From JBKEDC01 sp047971925 (lineage in GTDB: Bacteria > Bacteroidota > Bacteroidia > Bacteroidales > Prolixibacteraceae), in assembly GCA_047971925.1 (NCBI GenBank), contig JBKEAC010000157.1:1-24680 (forward strand): a DNA stretch of 24,680 nucleotides, in the 5' to 3' direction. Both the position numbers and the translations under genes were made by a program. A model generated the notes under the pieces. That model was not told the DNA's origin. It was given only the letters and a program-made list of their open reading frames with translations, and did not search any database. The stretch's first letter is position 1; the number at the start of each line of letters is the position of its first letter. This document shows, in pieces, positions 1-8,432 of this stretch.

Positions 1-800
<800 letters not shown>

Positions 801-940
801 TAAAAAAAATAAAAATTGTCTTGCTGTTTATATCTAAACTCTTAACAATTTCGCGTAAATTTTACCTTCTACCTTTTCAATATTTTCAATGAACTTCTTT
901 CATCCAATCTTCAACTCTACTTTTAGAGCGAAAAGTTCTG

Positions 941-972
941 CAAAGATAAATCAAGTATTTAAATCTTGCAAA
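941..972 (-). promoter_or_regulatory. rrn promoter P1 (Bacteroidota type)
   Basis: On the minus strand the -7 element TATCTTTG (941-948) and the -33 element TTTG (969-972) are separated by 20 bp, matching the Bacteroidota TTG/TAnnTTTG consensus. Transcription would start near 934 and give a leader of about 130 nt before the 16S rRNA. Confidence 0.75.
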
Positions 973-1089
973 TCTTTTTGAAAAAAATTTTGATTTTTTT
1001 TGCTCTCGCCGTTTTTAACCAAAATCTTTCCCCCTCGATTATCTGCTTTACTTGTGAATGAACGTTGCTTTATTTCTCAAAAGCGAGTG

Positions 1090-1119
1090 CAAAAGTAAAC
1101 CTTATTTTTTAATTTGCAA
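1090..1119 (-). promoter_or_regulatory. rrn promoter P2 (Bacteroidota type)
   Basis: On the minus strand TACTTTTG (1090-1097) matches TAnnTTTG, with TTG (1117-1119) 19 bp upstream. It lies about 150 bp behind P1 in the same direction, giving a tandem pair as is common for rRNA operons. Confidence 0.6.
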
Positions 1120-1385
1120 TAGATGGAATGCTTTTTTTGCGTTTTTTCTTGCTTTTTTTTCGTGTGCTTGACTTCTGCTCACATCAACCATTATCTATTT
1201 AATTGGTTTCTTTATATTTATAATCATTCTGGTTCTTGATGATTTTTTTGAAGAAAATTGATATTTGTCATGTCTTATCGAAGTCGTTCGCCTTTTCTAA
1301 TTTTTAAACGGCGTTGGGGGGTATTATTATATATGTACCTTTTTTGTGCAGCCTGTTTGATGACATGCTATTTGTGTGATAATAT
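1120..1385. other. Gene-free AT-rich spacer
   Basis: T-rich runs and no convincing ORF, RNA or hairpin. An open frame at 1258-1443 begins with TTG, and its 3' part is made of sequence that recurs elsewhere in the island, so it is not called. Confidence 0.5.
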
Positions 1386-1485
1386 ATCTAAGTCCGTTGC
1401 ACGGTATTCTTTATATATAATAATATATCGCTCCGATTTTTAAATCAACACGCCCACATTCACGCACGGAGACACATGCAATGCG
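1386..1485 (+). repeat. Direct-repeat block flanking the 43-bp array, left copy
   Basis: Two modules recur on the other side of the array. The module at 1386-1409 matches 2391-2414 with about two differences. The module at 1411-1485 matches 2261-2340 with small gaps. The second module ends in a degenerate hairpin at 1469-1489 of the GAGACGCAT type. The order of the two modules differs between the left and right copies. Confidence 0.7.
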
Positions 1486-1575
1486 ACTCTACGGAACGGC
1501 TATCCGCCGTTTTGGATTGCCATTCGGGATTATTCCATACCTGCAACATCGCATGATGTGATATTTTGAACATGG

Positions 1576-1877
1576 AACCCTGCATGCCGAAATCAAAGCT
1601 TGTGCAATTTTTGCCATTTTACGAATAACTGTCATAATTCTAAATTTTAAAAAATTCATCTGAGGAAAAATTAAAACATGAAAGACGATCGATTAAAATC
1701 CGACCGGTCGTCATATACATACATATACTTTCGAGCAAGTTTTTACACTTTTCGGCGAAATATTTATCATTTTATTTGCTATGTCATTAAAAAACTGCAA
1801 AATAGACATCGTTATTTAGAATGATTAAGAGTTATCTTAGCGATTTTTAGGCATGAATTGTAACATTAAATACTTAA
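1576..1877 (+). repeat. Conserved ~302-bp leader of the 43-bp array, copy A
   Basis: This segment recurs at 24131-24433 with almost the same length (302 and 303 bp) and high identity by eye, in the same orientation and directly in front of the same array. The most conserved parts are 1674-1725 and the last ~60 bp before the array. A hairpin pairs 1684-1691 with 1705-1712 (one G-U), and CGACCGGTCG at 1701-1710 is itself a perfect palindrome. A 48-codon frame (1678-1824) is closed early by TAG in the other copy, so the element is probably noncoding. Function unknown. Confidence 0.85.
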
Positions 1878-2195
1878 CTGAATTCAGTTTTTGTTATACA
1901 GGACTCCTATATGGTAAAAACTGAATTCAGTTTTTGTTATACAGGACTCCTATATGGTGAAAACTGAATTCAGTTTTTGTAATACAGGACTTCTATATGG
2001 TGAAAACTGAATTCAGTTTTTGTAATACAGGACTCCTATATGGTGAAAACTGAATTCAGTTTTTGTAATACAGGACTCCTATATGGTGAAAACTGAATTC
2101 AGTTTTTGTAATATAGGACTCCTATATGGTAAAAACTGAATTCAGTTTTTACAATAAAGGACTGCCCGATGGTTAAAACTGAATTCAGTTTTGTA
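1876..2195 (+). repeat. Tandem array of 43-bp double-palindrome units, array A
   Basis: CTGAATTCAG cores begin at 1878, 1921, 1964, 2007, 2050, 2093, 2136 and 2179, exactly 43 bp apart each time (eight cores, seven full units). Dyad 1 is AAAAACTGAATTCAGTTTTT. Dyad 2 is the near-palindrome ATACAGGACTCCTATAT, centred at 1904 in the first unit, exactly 21.5 bp from the dyad-1 centres on each side. The last unit is degenerate, as expected at an array edge. The unit length is not a multiple of three, and both parts of the unit are conserved, so this is neither coding sequence nor CRISPR. Confidence 0.95.
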
Positions 2196-2201
2196 ATAAA
2201 A

Positions 2202-2224
2202 GTGACGCATATCATGCGTCTCAC
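2202..2224. repeat. Short GACGCAT hairpin
   Basis: GACGCAT (2204-2210) pairs with ATGCGTC (2214-2220) around a 3-nt loop, directly after array A. It belongs to the same hairpin type as 1469-1489, 2324-2343 and 23923-23943. Confidence 0.6.
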
Positions 2225-2260
2225 AACATCACGGGAAAACGGCAAATCATGAAACGTACC

Positions 2261-2414
2261 TATATATAATGTATCGCACCGAATTTTAATCAACACAACA
2301 CCCCCCGAACCCATTCACGCACGGAGACGCATGCAATGCGTGGATATGGGCGTGTTGGCGATGCCCCTTTGTTGGGGTTGTGATATTGCTATCTAAGACC
2401 GTTGCACGATATTC
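2261..2414 (+). repeat. Direct-repeat block flanking the 43-bp array, right copy
   Basis: 2261-2340 matches 1411-1485 and includes the hairpin-forming GAGACGCATGCAATGCGT (from 2324). 2391-2414 matches 1386-1409. Array A and its leader therefore lie between related sequences. Confidence 0.7.
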
Positions 2415-2555
2415 ATTCGTAATGTGTTCAGGGTGCGCAGCCGCGCGAAGGATTGTAGTGGAAATCCTTTTGCGGAGGAACGAAGCAAAAGATTGGAACG
2501 GAAAGCCTGGTGCCTAGCGATGGGATGAGGCAGGGAGGCACGCGCCCAAAAAAAG
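2415..2555. other. GC-rich, hairpin-rich segment of unknown function
   Basis: Clearly richer in G and C than its AT-rich surroundings, with no ORF. Visible pairings include GGATT/AATCC around a 2453-2470 loop, CTTTTGC/GCAAAAG near 2467-2492, and GTGCC/GGCAC near 2510-2540. Two related short motifs (attgtagtggaaatcc and attggaacggaaagcc) follow one another. It could be a dispersed repeat or a structured RNA; the sequence alone does not decide. Confidence 0.4.
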
Positions 2556-2584
2556 TGTAAAATCGAAGGAGAATTTAAACCAAC

Positions 2585-2616
2585 AAAAAAACAGCACTCG
2601 AATTGATGTGCTGTTT
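2585..2616 (-). terminator. Rho-independent terminator of the porV-like gene
   Basis: On the minus strand a 9-bp stem (AAACAGCAC/GTGCTGTTT, plus-strand arms 2589-2597 and 2608-2616) is followed by a T run, 18 bp after the stop codon. Confidence 0.85.
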
Positions 2617-2633
2617 AATAGAGTATTTTTAAT

Positions 2634-3764
2634 TTAGAAAAGCTGTTCGAGGTCGAAACCTAATGAGAAACGGAAGGTGTTTTCGAGGGGGCTACTGCTA
2701 GCAAGTGAGTAGAGGTACGACAGGTCGAAGCTTATGCCATAGTGCTTTGCGCCAGCACCAAATGTGAGGTATTCACGTCCTCCTTTGTTTTCATTTTCAC
2801 GGAAATAGCCAGTTCTGACTGCGATTTGATTGGCATACCAATATTCTACGCCAAGAGAAGTTGTGATTTCTTGCATTTCTTCTTTGAGCGAAGAGTCGGA
2901 GAATGAACGGACAATGCTCCCCATGACAGAGTAGTCGCTGGAAGTTCCGTTGGTAACGACCCAATTTTCAGCTGAGCGATAGTTTGTTGATGGGACCATG
3001 AGTTTGTTAAAATCGAGAGCGAAATTAAAGCTATGTTCAGTGCTTTGCTGCCAATGATAGGCGGTTCCTAGTCGCAAATTTGCGGGCAAGAAGTCTTTAG
3101 TGTTTCCATCGTCGTATGAGACTGGCGATCCGATGTTAGAAGCGACAATTCCGGCAGATATTGCATTTTTTTCAGGTTCGGTGGTGCTTCGAAAAAGGAA
3201 AGCAACATCGACGGCAAAGGCATTTCCAGGAGTTGTAGTGTTGTCGCTGATGTTTGTTCCGCCCACATTTGAGCGTATGTATCTGAGTGTTACAGCTCCC
3301 GACCATGTTTGTGATAGTTTTCGGCTGTAAGCGAAATCAAAGGCAAATTCGTTTGGATTTTGTTCAGAATGAATGAGGTTGTTTTCATCGCGAATGACAA
3401 ATGAACCTAAAGCGAGATATCGAAGCGAAGCACTTATTGCTTGGTTTTCATCGAGTTTATAAAATCCCGACAAATAAGACAAGCTCATGTCATCGACTAG
3501 TTTTTTCATCCAAGGAGAATATGATATTCCAACTCCGTAGTTTTGATTTATAAATGCGTATTTTGCGGCGTTCCAATGTTGAGAGAAGAAGTCGGCAGAA
3601 GTTGCTACACCCGCATCGCCAATTCCGGCTGCTCGTGAATCGGGAGCAATGGTTAGAAATGGTACAGCGGTAGAAATGGATTCGCTACCGGTGGTGCTTT
3701 GAGCATTTCCTGCGATTGGCAAGGCAAATGTGGCTAATAATATTGCTTTAATTGTTTTTTTCAT
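2634..3764 (-). CDS. porV: PorV (LptO)-type outer-membrane protein of the type IX secretion system
   Basis: The protein has 376 residues from the chosen start. A signal peptide (MKKTIKAILLATFALPIAGNAQ) is followed by the PorV family signature PFLTIAPDSRAAGIGDAG near residue 34 and by SQHWNAAKYAF. The rest is rich in alternating aromatic/polar strands and ends in FRLSLGFDLEQLF, typical of an outer-membrane beta-barrel of the FadL-like group. In the known system PorV shuttles cargo from the SprA translocon to the PorU sortase at the cell surface. A start 19 codons upstream (3821) is open, but the ATG at 3764 places the signal peptide correctly. The gene has its own promoter at 3884-3913 and a terminator. 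No porU or other secretion gene is nearby. Family assignment is from sequence; function is inferred. Confidence 0.88.
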   Translation of the reverse strand: MKKTIKAILLATFALPIAGNAQSTTGSESISTAVPFLTIAPDSRAAGIGDAGVATSADFFSQHWNAAKYAFINQNYGVGISYSPWMKKLVDDMSLSYLSGFYKLDENQAISASLRYLALGSFVIRDENNLIHSEQNPNEFAFDFAYSRKLSQTWSGAVTLRYIRSNVGGTNISDNTTTPGNAFAVDVAFLFRSTTEPEKNAISAGIVASNIGSPVSYDDGNTKDFLPANLRLGTAYHWQQSTEHSFNFALDFNKLMVPSTNYRSAENWVVTNGTSSDYSVMGSIVRSFSDSSLKEEMQEITTSLGVEYWYANQIAVRTGYFRENENKGGREYLTFGAGAKHYGISFDLSYLYSLASSSPLENTFRFSLGFDLEQLF

Positions 3765-3883
3765 GTTTAATTTGTTGTACTCTCTTTTGTTGTAGATTGC
3801 TTTTCTAAGATTTAATTTCAATGTTTTTCGTGGGAAAGCTGTTTATTATGGGACATTATGCTTTAATTTCAAGAAAGACATTC

Positions 3884-3913
3884 CAAAGATAGTGCTTTCT
3901 TATTTTAATCAAA
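3884..3913 (-). promoter_or_regulatory. Promoter of the porV-like gene
   Basis: Minus-strand TATCTTTG (3884-3891) with TTTG (3910-3913) 18 bp upstream, in the 173-bp gap after batD. This suggests porV is transcribed separately from the bat genes. Confidence 0.55.
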
Positions 3914-3937
3914 GCAATGTTCAAATATTCTTTGTTT

Positions 3938-5263
3938 TTAGAGATTAAGTCTGTTTTGCATTTCTTGCTCTTTCATTTTATCAATGCTGATTTTTTTAAC
4001 AATTTGAGTTATTAAGTTTGCTTCTTTTGAGCTTATTTTCGAGCTTGTTTGGTGCATCATTTCCGCCAAGTGGTGCTGTTCTTGATTCGACAAAAGAGGG
4101 AAAATATCGGCTTCTTGAATGTTTTTTTCAGCTCGAAGTGCATCGAACCATGTGTAGAGAGCCTTTATTGATTCTTTCCGATTACGTGTTCGAAGTGCAT
4201 GATTTAAATTTCGGCGTTTGCGAAGAGTGCTTTTAAGGTAGTTTTTTCGTTTGGTTTGAATTTTGCGATAAAACACTCGAAAAAATTTTGCTATATAATA
4301 TAGTATTGAGGTGGCTGCAATTATGAGCATTGTTATTTGCTTCCACGGCCATGTTCTTTTCGATTCAATTGGCTGATTTGATTGCGCATTGAGTGCATCG
4401 AGCGAGTCTTTAAGGCTGTTAATCATTTCCAAATTTGGATTTTCATTCACATGAATTTCTTGCGCAGGAAGAATACGTTGATGCGTTTTCTTGGTTTCAG
4501 GATTATACCAGTAAATTTTTTGTTCAGGAATGTTCACCGTTCCTTCTTTTTCAAAAAGATAGGCTACCTGCTGAGATAGTTCGCCATTTATGGAAAATTG
4601 AGTTCGCCGTTCTTTGAATTGAGGTTCCGATGGGTAACTGCTCACGTTATTGATTTGGGCTAAGCTTATTGGCTTAATGAAGTTTGGAAGTGTTCCGGCG
4701 GCATATTGCAGCAGAGATCTATTAAGTACATCGCCAACTTTTATTTTGTCGAGGTCTTTATCCCATTTTTCACTAATTGTCATATTGGTAGCCACATTCC
4801 ACACCTCTTCCCCATTGGCATTTGGCACTTTCAACGCTTGAATTTTTTGTTCTTTGGTTTGAATTTCTTTTGGGATTCCTTTGTAGTCACCATCGTTGGG
4901 CGTTGTTGCGATGATTTGCAGAGAAGGGATTGTTATTTCACCTTCTTCAAATGGATAGACGAGATAATAGAAAGTGAGTGTGGCATATTTTTTCTTGTTA
5001 ATGTAGCTTGTACTAGGCGTGGTTTGAGTATAAGGCATGATGAACGCCTTATCGACTTGGAAGTTTTTAAATTGCAGGGGTGCAGTGAACCATGTTGAAG
5101 TGTGTACGGCAATAGTTATTTTAAAAGGCTGTCTAACAACACCAGTACGGGGATAAATGCTCACTTGAGCGAAGCAAGACTGAGCATTTGATTCGTTGCT
5201 AAAAAGCACTAATAAGGCTATCGTTAAACAAACTATGATTGATGAATTTATTTTTTTGTTCAT
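3938..5263 (-). CDS. batD: BatD-like membrane-anchored protein of the Bat operon
   Basis: The protein has 441 residues from the ATG at 5263. A TTG six codons upstream is open but less likely, because the signal peptide (to about residue 28, ending SNAQS) starts at the ATG. The N-terminal part (about 30-280) is beta-rich and matches the BatD/oxygen-tolerance family, for example PRTGVVRQPFKITIAV and YYLVYPFEEGEITIPSLQI. One transmembrane helix (about 308-329) is followed by a basic cytoplasmic tail. BatD proteins I know from Bacteroidota are often longer (over 550 residues), so this is a short form. It follows the BatB-TPR gene by 11 bp and ends the operon. Its biochemical role is not established; a periplasmic scaffold or partner of the VWA proteins is usually proposed. 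Confidence 0.85.
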   Translation of the reverse strand: MNKKINSSIIVCLTIALLVLFSNESNAQSCFAQVSIYPRTGVVRQPFKITIAVHTSTWFTAPLQFKNFQVDKAFIMPYTQTTPSTSYINKKKYATLTFYYLVYPFEEGEITIPSLQIIATTPNDGDYKGIPKEIQTKEQKIQALKVPNANGEEVWNVATNMTISEKWDKDLDKIKVGDVLNRSLLQYAAGTLPNFIKPISLAQINNVSSYPSEPQFKERRTQFSINGELSQQVAYLFEKEGTVNIPEQKIYWYNPETKKTHQRILPAQEIHVNENPNLEMINSLKDSLDALNAQSNQPIESKRTWPWKQITMLIIAATSILYYIAKFFRVFYRKIQTKRKNYLKSTLRKRRNLNHALRTRNRKESIKALYTWFDALRAEKNIQEADIFPLLSNQEQHHLAEMMHQTSSKISSKEANLITQIVKKISIDKMKEQEMQNRLNL

Positions 5264-5274
5264 TTTTTTTATTT

Positions 5275-7026
5275 TTACCAATATTCTTCTTGCGAATGAT
5301 TTTCTTGATTCCCATTCATTTTTTTGAGTTGGTATTTAAATCGTCGGGTTAGAAACTCTTGCGGGTCTTCCGATATTCCTTGCATCAGTATATTTGCAGG
5401 GAGTTTTTCTTTTCCCAGTTTAAAATCATCGGGCACCTCTTCAAGTTCTTGAGCCATTTCGTTGTTTGATTTCGCTTCATCGGTAATTCTTTTACCATCT
5501 TCGGGAAGTTTGTCAACTTCCGTATCGGCACTCAGCTCCTCATCATTGTTTTTTGCTTTTTCGGCTTGGAAAGCTTCCTTTTCGTTTTCATTTTCGTTAA
5601 TAATTAACACACTATCGCCGCATGCAATTATGGAATCTGCCTTTATTTTTTGCTCTTCAATTTGTTTGAATAATTGTGTAAACAATTGATTTTCGGGTTC
5701 TTTTTGCAGTGCTATTTCAATTGCATGGAGCGCATTGTTGTATTCCCCGATATTAAGCAGACACAAGCTCAAGTTAAAGAATGAACTACTTGAAGAATCT
5801 TGTTCGAATGCTTGGGCTGCGGCATCATAATTTCCATCTTTGAAATAGGCTGCTCCTTTATTAATGGGTTTTGTGAACATTTCGGCTGCTTTGGCATATT
5901 CTTTATTTTCGTAGAATTTTTGCGCTTGATAATCGGATGTTTGCCACATGTTTTTCCAATCATCGGAATGGCAAGAGGAGCAAATAACACCGATAAATAC
6001 GTATTGAATCATCCATCCTTTTCTAAACCAGAACGGCATGATCAGGGTAATTATAATTACAAATAAGTAGCCCATGTCTTCCCAATCATCGTCATTCATT
6101 TTCTCACTATCGGAGAAGTAAAGATTTTCACGAATTCTTTTAGCGAGAATCTGCATGTCGGATTTATCGATTGTTGGAGTATTGACGGTTATTTTTGGGT
6201 GAGCCGATAATTGCAACAGCACTTGTTGGTTTAGCTTTGATATTACGATATTTCCCTGAGCATCGAGAGCTGGTTTTTTTTGTTTATTTATAGGAATTTG
6301 AGCTCCCCCAATTGAAGCGAGCGCACAAATTTCAACGCGATGAATGGAGCTATCGGCAAATTGAATTATTGCTTGTTTGTCATTTTCCGACAACACATCG
6401 GTCATGATGAGCAAGGTGCTAGGCGCTTTAAAATTTTTCAAGGTGGAATCAACCTGAGCAATCATTGCGGGCAAATTGCTTCCTTGAATTGGCATTGTAG
6501 CAGGCTTAATTGCATCGAGGTGTAGCGTTATCAAACTATAATCATCGCAAGCAGGCACAACCATGAAAGACAAGCCTGAATAAGCATATAAGCTTATCTT
6601 GGCTCTAGGATTTTCGTTGATTAAATCTTTTATTTTAAATTTTGCTCTTTCTAATCGATTGGGTTGGACATCTTCGGCCATCATTGAAAGAGAAGCATCG
6701 ATAGCAATAACGAGTTGTGCTTCATTTTGTTTTTCAGCTTCTACTTTCATTTTCCAAGAAGGCCCTGCAAGAGCAACAATTCCAATGCACATGAGAAGTG
6801 CAAACATGATTAGCGGGAAGCTAATAGAAGCTTTTTTCTCTTTCGTGAACATGTATGGTCGGAGAGCTGGAGCAATTATTTTCTTCCATTTATTTTTTTG
6901 ATTTGTATTAATCAGAAGAAGAATTAAAACTAGAGCTGCGGGGGCAAAAAACCAGAGCCAATCGGGACGAAGGAAGTGGAAATCATGCCAATTGAAAGCA
7001 AGAATGTCGCTGATTATTTTTTTCAT
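5275..7026 (-). CDS. batB: BatB-BatC fusion: VWA domain plus TPR repeats
   Basis: The protein has 583 residues. Two N-terminal transmembrane helices (about 27-40 and 70-88) precede a von Willebrand A domain with MIDAS residues D110, S112, S114 (DASLSM), GSNLPA near 182 and MTD near 208. A further hydrophobic pair follows (about 320-350). The C-terminal half carries TPR-like repeats (QAQKFYENKEYAKAAEMF, AAYFKDGNYDAAAQAF, FNLSLCLLNIGEYNNALHAI), then an acidic, low-complexity tail. In many Bacteroidota batB and batC are separate genes; here they are one frame with no sign of an assembly join. CSSCH at about 349-353 looks like a haem c motif but sits beside a membrane segment and may be chance. 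The ATG at 7026 is preferred over an in-frame TTG at 7035; the stop of batA is 5 bp upstream. Confidence 0.9.
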   Translation of the reverse strand: MKKIISDILAFNWHDFHFLRPDWLWFFAPAALVLILLLINTNQKNKWKKIIAPALRPYMFTKEKKASISFPLIMFALLMCIGIVALAGPSWKMKVEAEKQNEAQLVIAIDASLSMMAEDVQPNRLERAKFKIKDLINENPRAKISLYAYSGLSFMVVPACDDYSLITLHLDAIKPATMPIQGSNLPAMIAQVDSTLKNFKAPSTLLIMTDVLSENDKQAIIQFADSSIHRVEICALASIGGAQIPINKQKKPALDAQGNIVISKLNQQVLLQLSAHPKITVNTPTIDKSDMQILAKRIRENLYFSDSEKMNDDDWEDMGYLFVIIITLIMPFWFRKGWMIQYVFIGVICSSCHSDDWKNMWQTSDYQAQKFYENKEYAKAAEMFTKPINKGAAYFKDGNYDAAAQAFEQDSSSSSFFNLSLCLLNIGEYNNALHAIEIALQKEPENQLFTQLFKQIEEQKIKADSIIACGDSVLIINENENEKEAFQAEKAKNNDEELSADTEVDKLPEDGKRITDEAKSNNEMAQELEEVPDDFKLGKEKLPANILMQGISEDPQEFLTRRFKYQLKKMNGNQENHSQEEYW

Positions 7027-7031
7027 TATTT

Positions 7032-8012
7032 TCAAATCTTTGAATTATTGAAGAGTTTTATCAGCACCTGCATGAAAGTCATGAGCAAGGATAAAACAAT
7101 AGCTACTCCAAGAGGATACATATATAATAAAGTAGTTGGCACATTATCATCGGCTTCAAATTCCACGGGTTCAAGTTCATTGAGCGTTCGGTAGGCCATT
7201 TTAAGCTGTTCTGGATCTTGTGCTAAGAAATAAGCTCCACCCGTTGTTTGAGCAATCTGTTGCAATGTTTGCTCATCGAGACCATCGTTGGCACCCGTTG
7301 GCTCACCAATCCCAATTGTATATATTTTAATACTATCATTAGCGGCAGCCTTAGCGGCATCTAAAGGAAGCATGCCACGTCCGTCATCTTGCCCATCGGT
7401 AATGAGCAGCATAATCTTTTGCTGAATAGTATCCCCTTGAAAAATCTTCATGCCATATCCGATAGCTTTTCCAATGCTAGTCATTTGCCCAGCCATTCCC
7501 ACATCAGTTTGATCGAGCATGTAATCTACCACATTAACATCGGATGTTAATGGCACCTGCAAATAGGCATTTGTTCCGAAAAAGACCAATCCTAATCGGT
7601 CGCTTTGTCGTTGAGTAATAAATTCTTTAAGCACATATTTCACCCCCTCCCATCGAGTTTGAGGTTCATTGTTATTTGTCCAATCTTTACTCGCCATGCT
7701 AAAAGAAATGTCGGCAGCAATGACAAAGTTTCGGGCTGTTTTAATTTTTTTCTGAGGTTCACCAATTAATTGTGGCGAGGCAAGAGCAGTAAGGACACAT
7801 ATCCAAATTAAATATAACATTATCCACTGCGCTACATTTCGCTTAGAAATCCAAGCTTTCTTGGTTGCTTGCACGCCGCTTGCATGTTCAGCTTGTTCGA
7901 AAGTTGGAAATCGGAGCGCTTCCATGCGTTGCTTTTGGGGAGGCAGAATCCAAAATAAAAGCAAAGGCAAGGGGAGTAAGAAATAAACTTCTATATATGC
8001 TAATTCAAACAT
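7032..8012 (-). CDS. batA: BatA: membrane-anchored VWA-domain protein
   Basis: The protein has 326 residues. A hydrophobic N-terminus (about 8-24) and a second helix (about 60-78) precede a von Willebrand A domain with a complete metal-ion adhesion site: D101, S103, S105 (DISFSM), T178 (MTSIG) and D206 (ITDGQDDG). A C-terminal transmembrane helix lies at about 300-320. BatA is a partner of MoxR-type ATPases in the Bat operon, which was linked to aerotolerance in Bacteroides fragilis. The ATG at 8012 overlaps the end of the upstream gene by 8 bp, indicating translational coupling. Length and layout are normal for the family. Confidence 0.93.
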   Translation of the reverse strand: MFELAYIEVYFLLPLPLLLFWILPPQKQRMEALRFPTFEQAEHASGVQATKKAWISKRNVAQWIMLYLIWICVLTALASPQLIGEPQKKIKTARNFVIAADISFSMASKDWTNNNEPQTRWEGVKYVLKEFITQRQSDRLGLVFFGTNAYLQVPLTSDVNVVDYMLDQTDVGMAGQMTSIGKAIGYGMKIFQGDTIQQKIMLLITDGQDDGRGMLPLDAAKAAANDSIKIYTIGIGEPTGANDGLDEQTLQQIAQTTGGAYFLAQDPEQLKMAYRTLNELEPVEFEADDNVPTTLLYMYPLGVAIVLSLLMTFMQVLIKLFNNSKI

Positions 8013-8430
8013 TTAATTTTCTGTGTTTTTTAAACCATAGTGCTGCAAACTCCTTCCAATTATCAATCGTTGATTGTTCATTTGAAGGATAATAGCAATC
8101 TTCTTCCATTTTTACAAATAAGTCGGTGTGTTGGAAACTGTTTTTCATTGTTTTATTTAAAAAACACAGCCATTTTTCTCCACTTAAAGATGCGACTTGA
8201 TTTCTATTCCAAATCATCAAGGCTGTTTTCTTTAATAAGGTGTTTATTTGGTTGACAGATGAACATTGATGAACCATCAACACTCCGACCCGTCGATATT
8301 TATTTTTTTTCCAGTTTTTCCAAGCAAGAAACATAAGTATGACAATTATTATTACTATAATGCCTAATATTATTTTCCATCCGAGAGTTTGGAAGGAATA
8401 ATCGATTGCTTGAGGTTCTATAATTTCCAT
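8005..8430 (-). CDS. DUF4381-like single-pass membrane protein of the MoxR-Bat operon
   Basis: The protein has 141 residues with one transmembrane helix (about 17-37: LGWKIILGIIVIIIVILMFL) and a basic cytoplasmic part containing conserved-looking WLCFLNKTMKNSF and YYPSNE segments. Position (between the DUF58 gene and batA), size and topology fit the DUF4381 family that usually occupies this slot. Molecular function is unknown. It starts 3 bp after the DUF58 stop and overlaps batA by 8 bp, so the whole block is one transcription unit. Confidence 0.75.
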   Translation of the reverse strand: MEIIEPQAIDYSFQTLGWKIILGIIVIIIVILMFLAWKNWKKNKYRRVGVLMVHQCSSVNQINTLLKKTALMIWNRNQVASLSGEKWLCFLNKTMKNSFQHTDLFVKMEEDCYYPSNEQSTIDNWKEFAALWFKKHRKLNV

Positions 8431-8432
8431 AA

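Noticed and set aside
1258..1443. 61-codon ORF in the rrn upstream spacer
   Set aside because: TTG start, no family resemblance, and its 3' part is dispersed repeat sequence.
1678..1824. 48-codon ORF in the array leader
   Set aside because: The homologous frame in the second copy has an early stop while the DNA stays conserved.
1876..2195. CRISPR array with a 20-bp palindromic repeat and 23-bp spacers
   Set aside because: The spacers are nearly identical to each other and form a second dyad; no cas genes are nearby.
2099..2314. Minus-strand 71-codon ORF across the array end
   Set aside because: It is composed of repeat units whose 43-bp period breaks the frame; a chance reading.
4706..5098. 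Plus-strand 130-codon ORF opposite batD
   Set aside because: It is a shadow of the clearly coding minus-strand batD, with no protein-like features.
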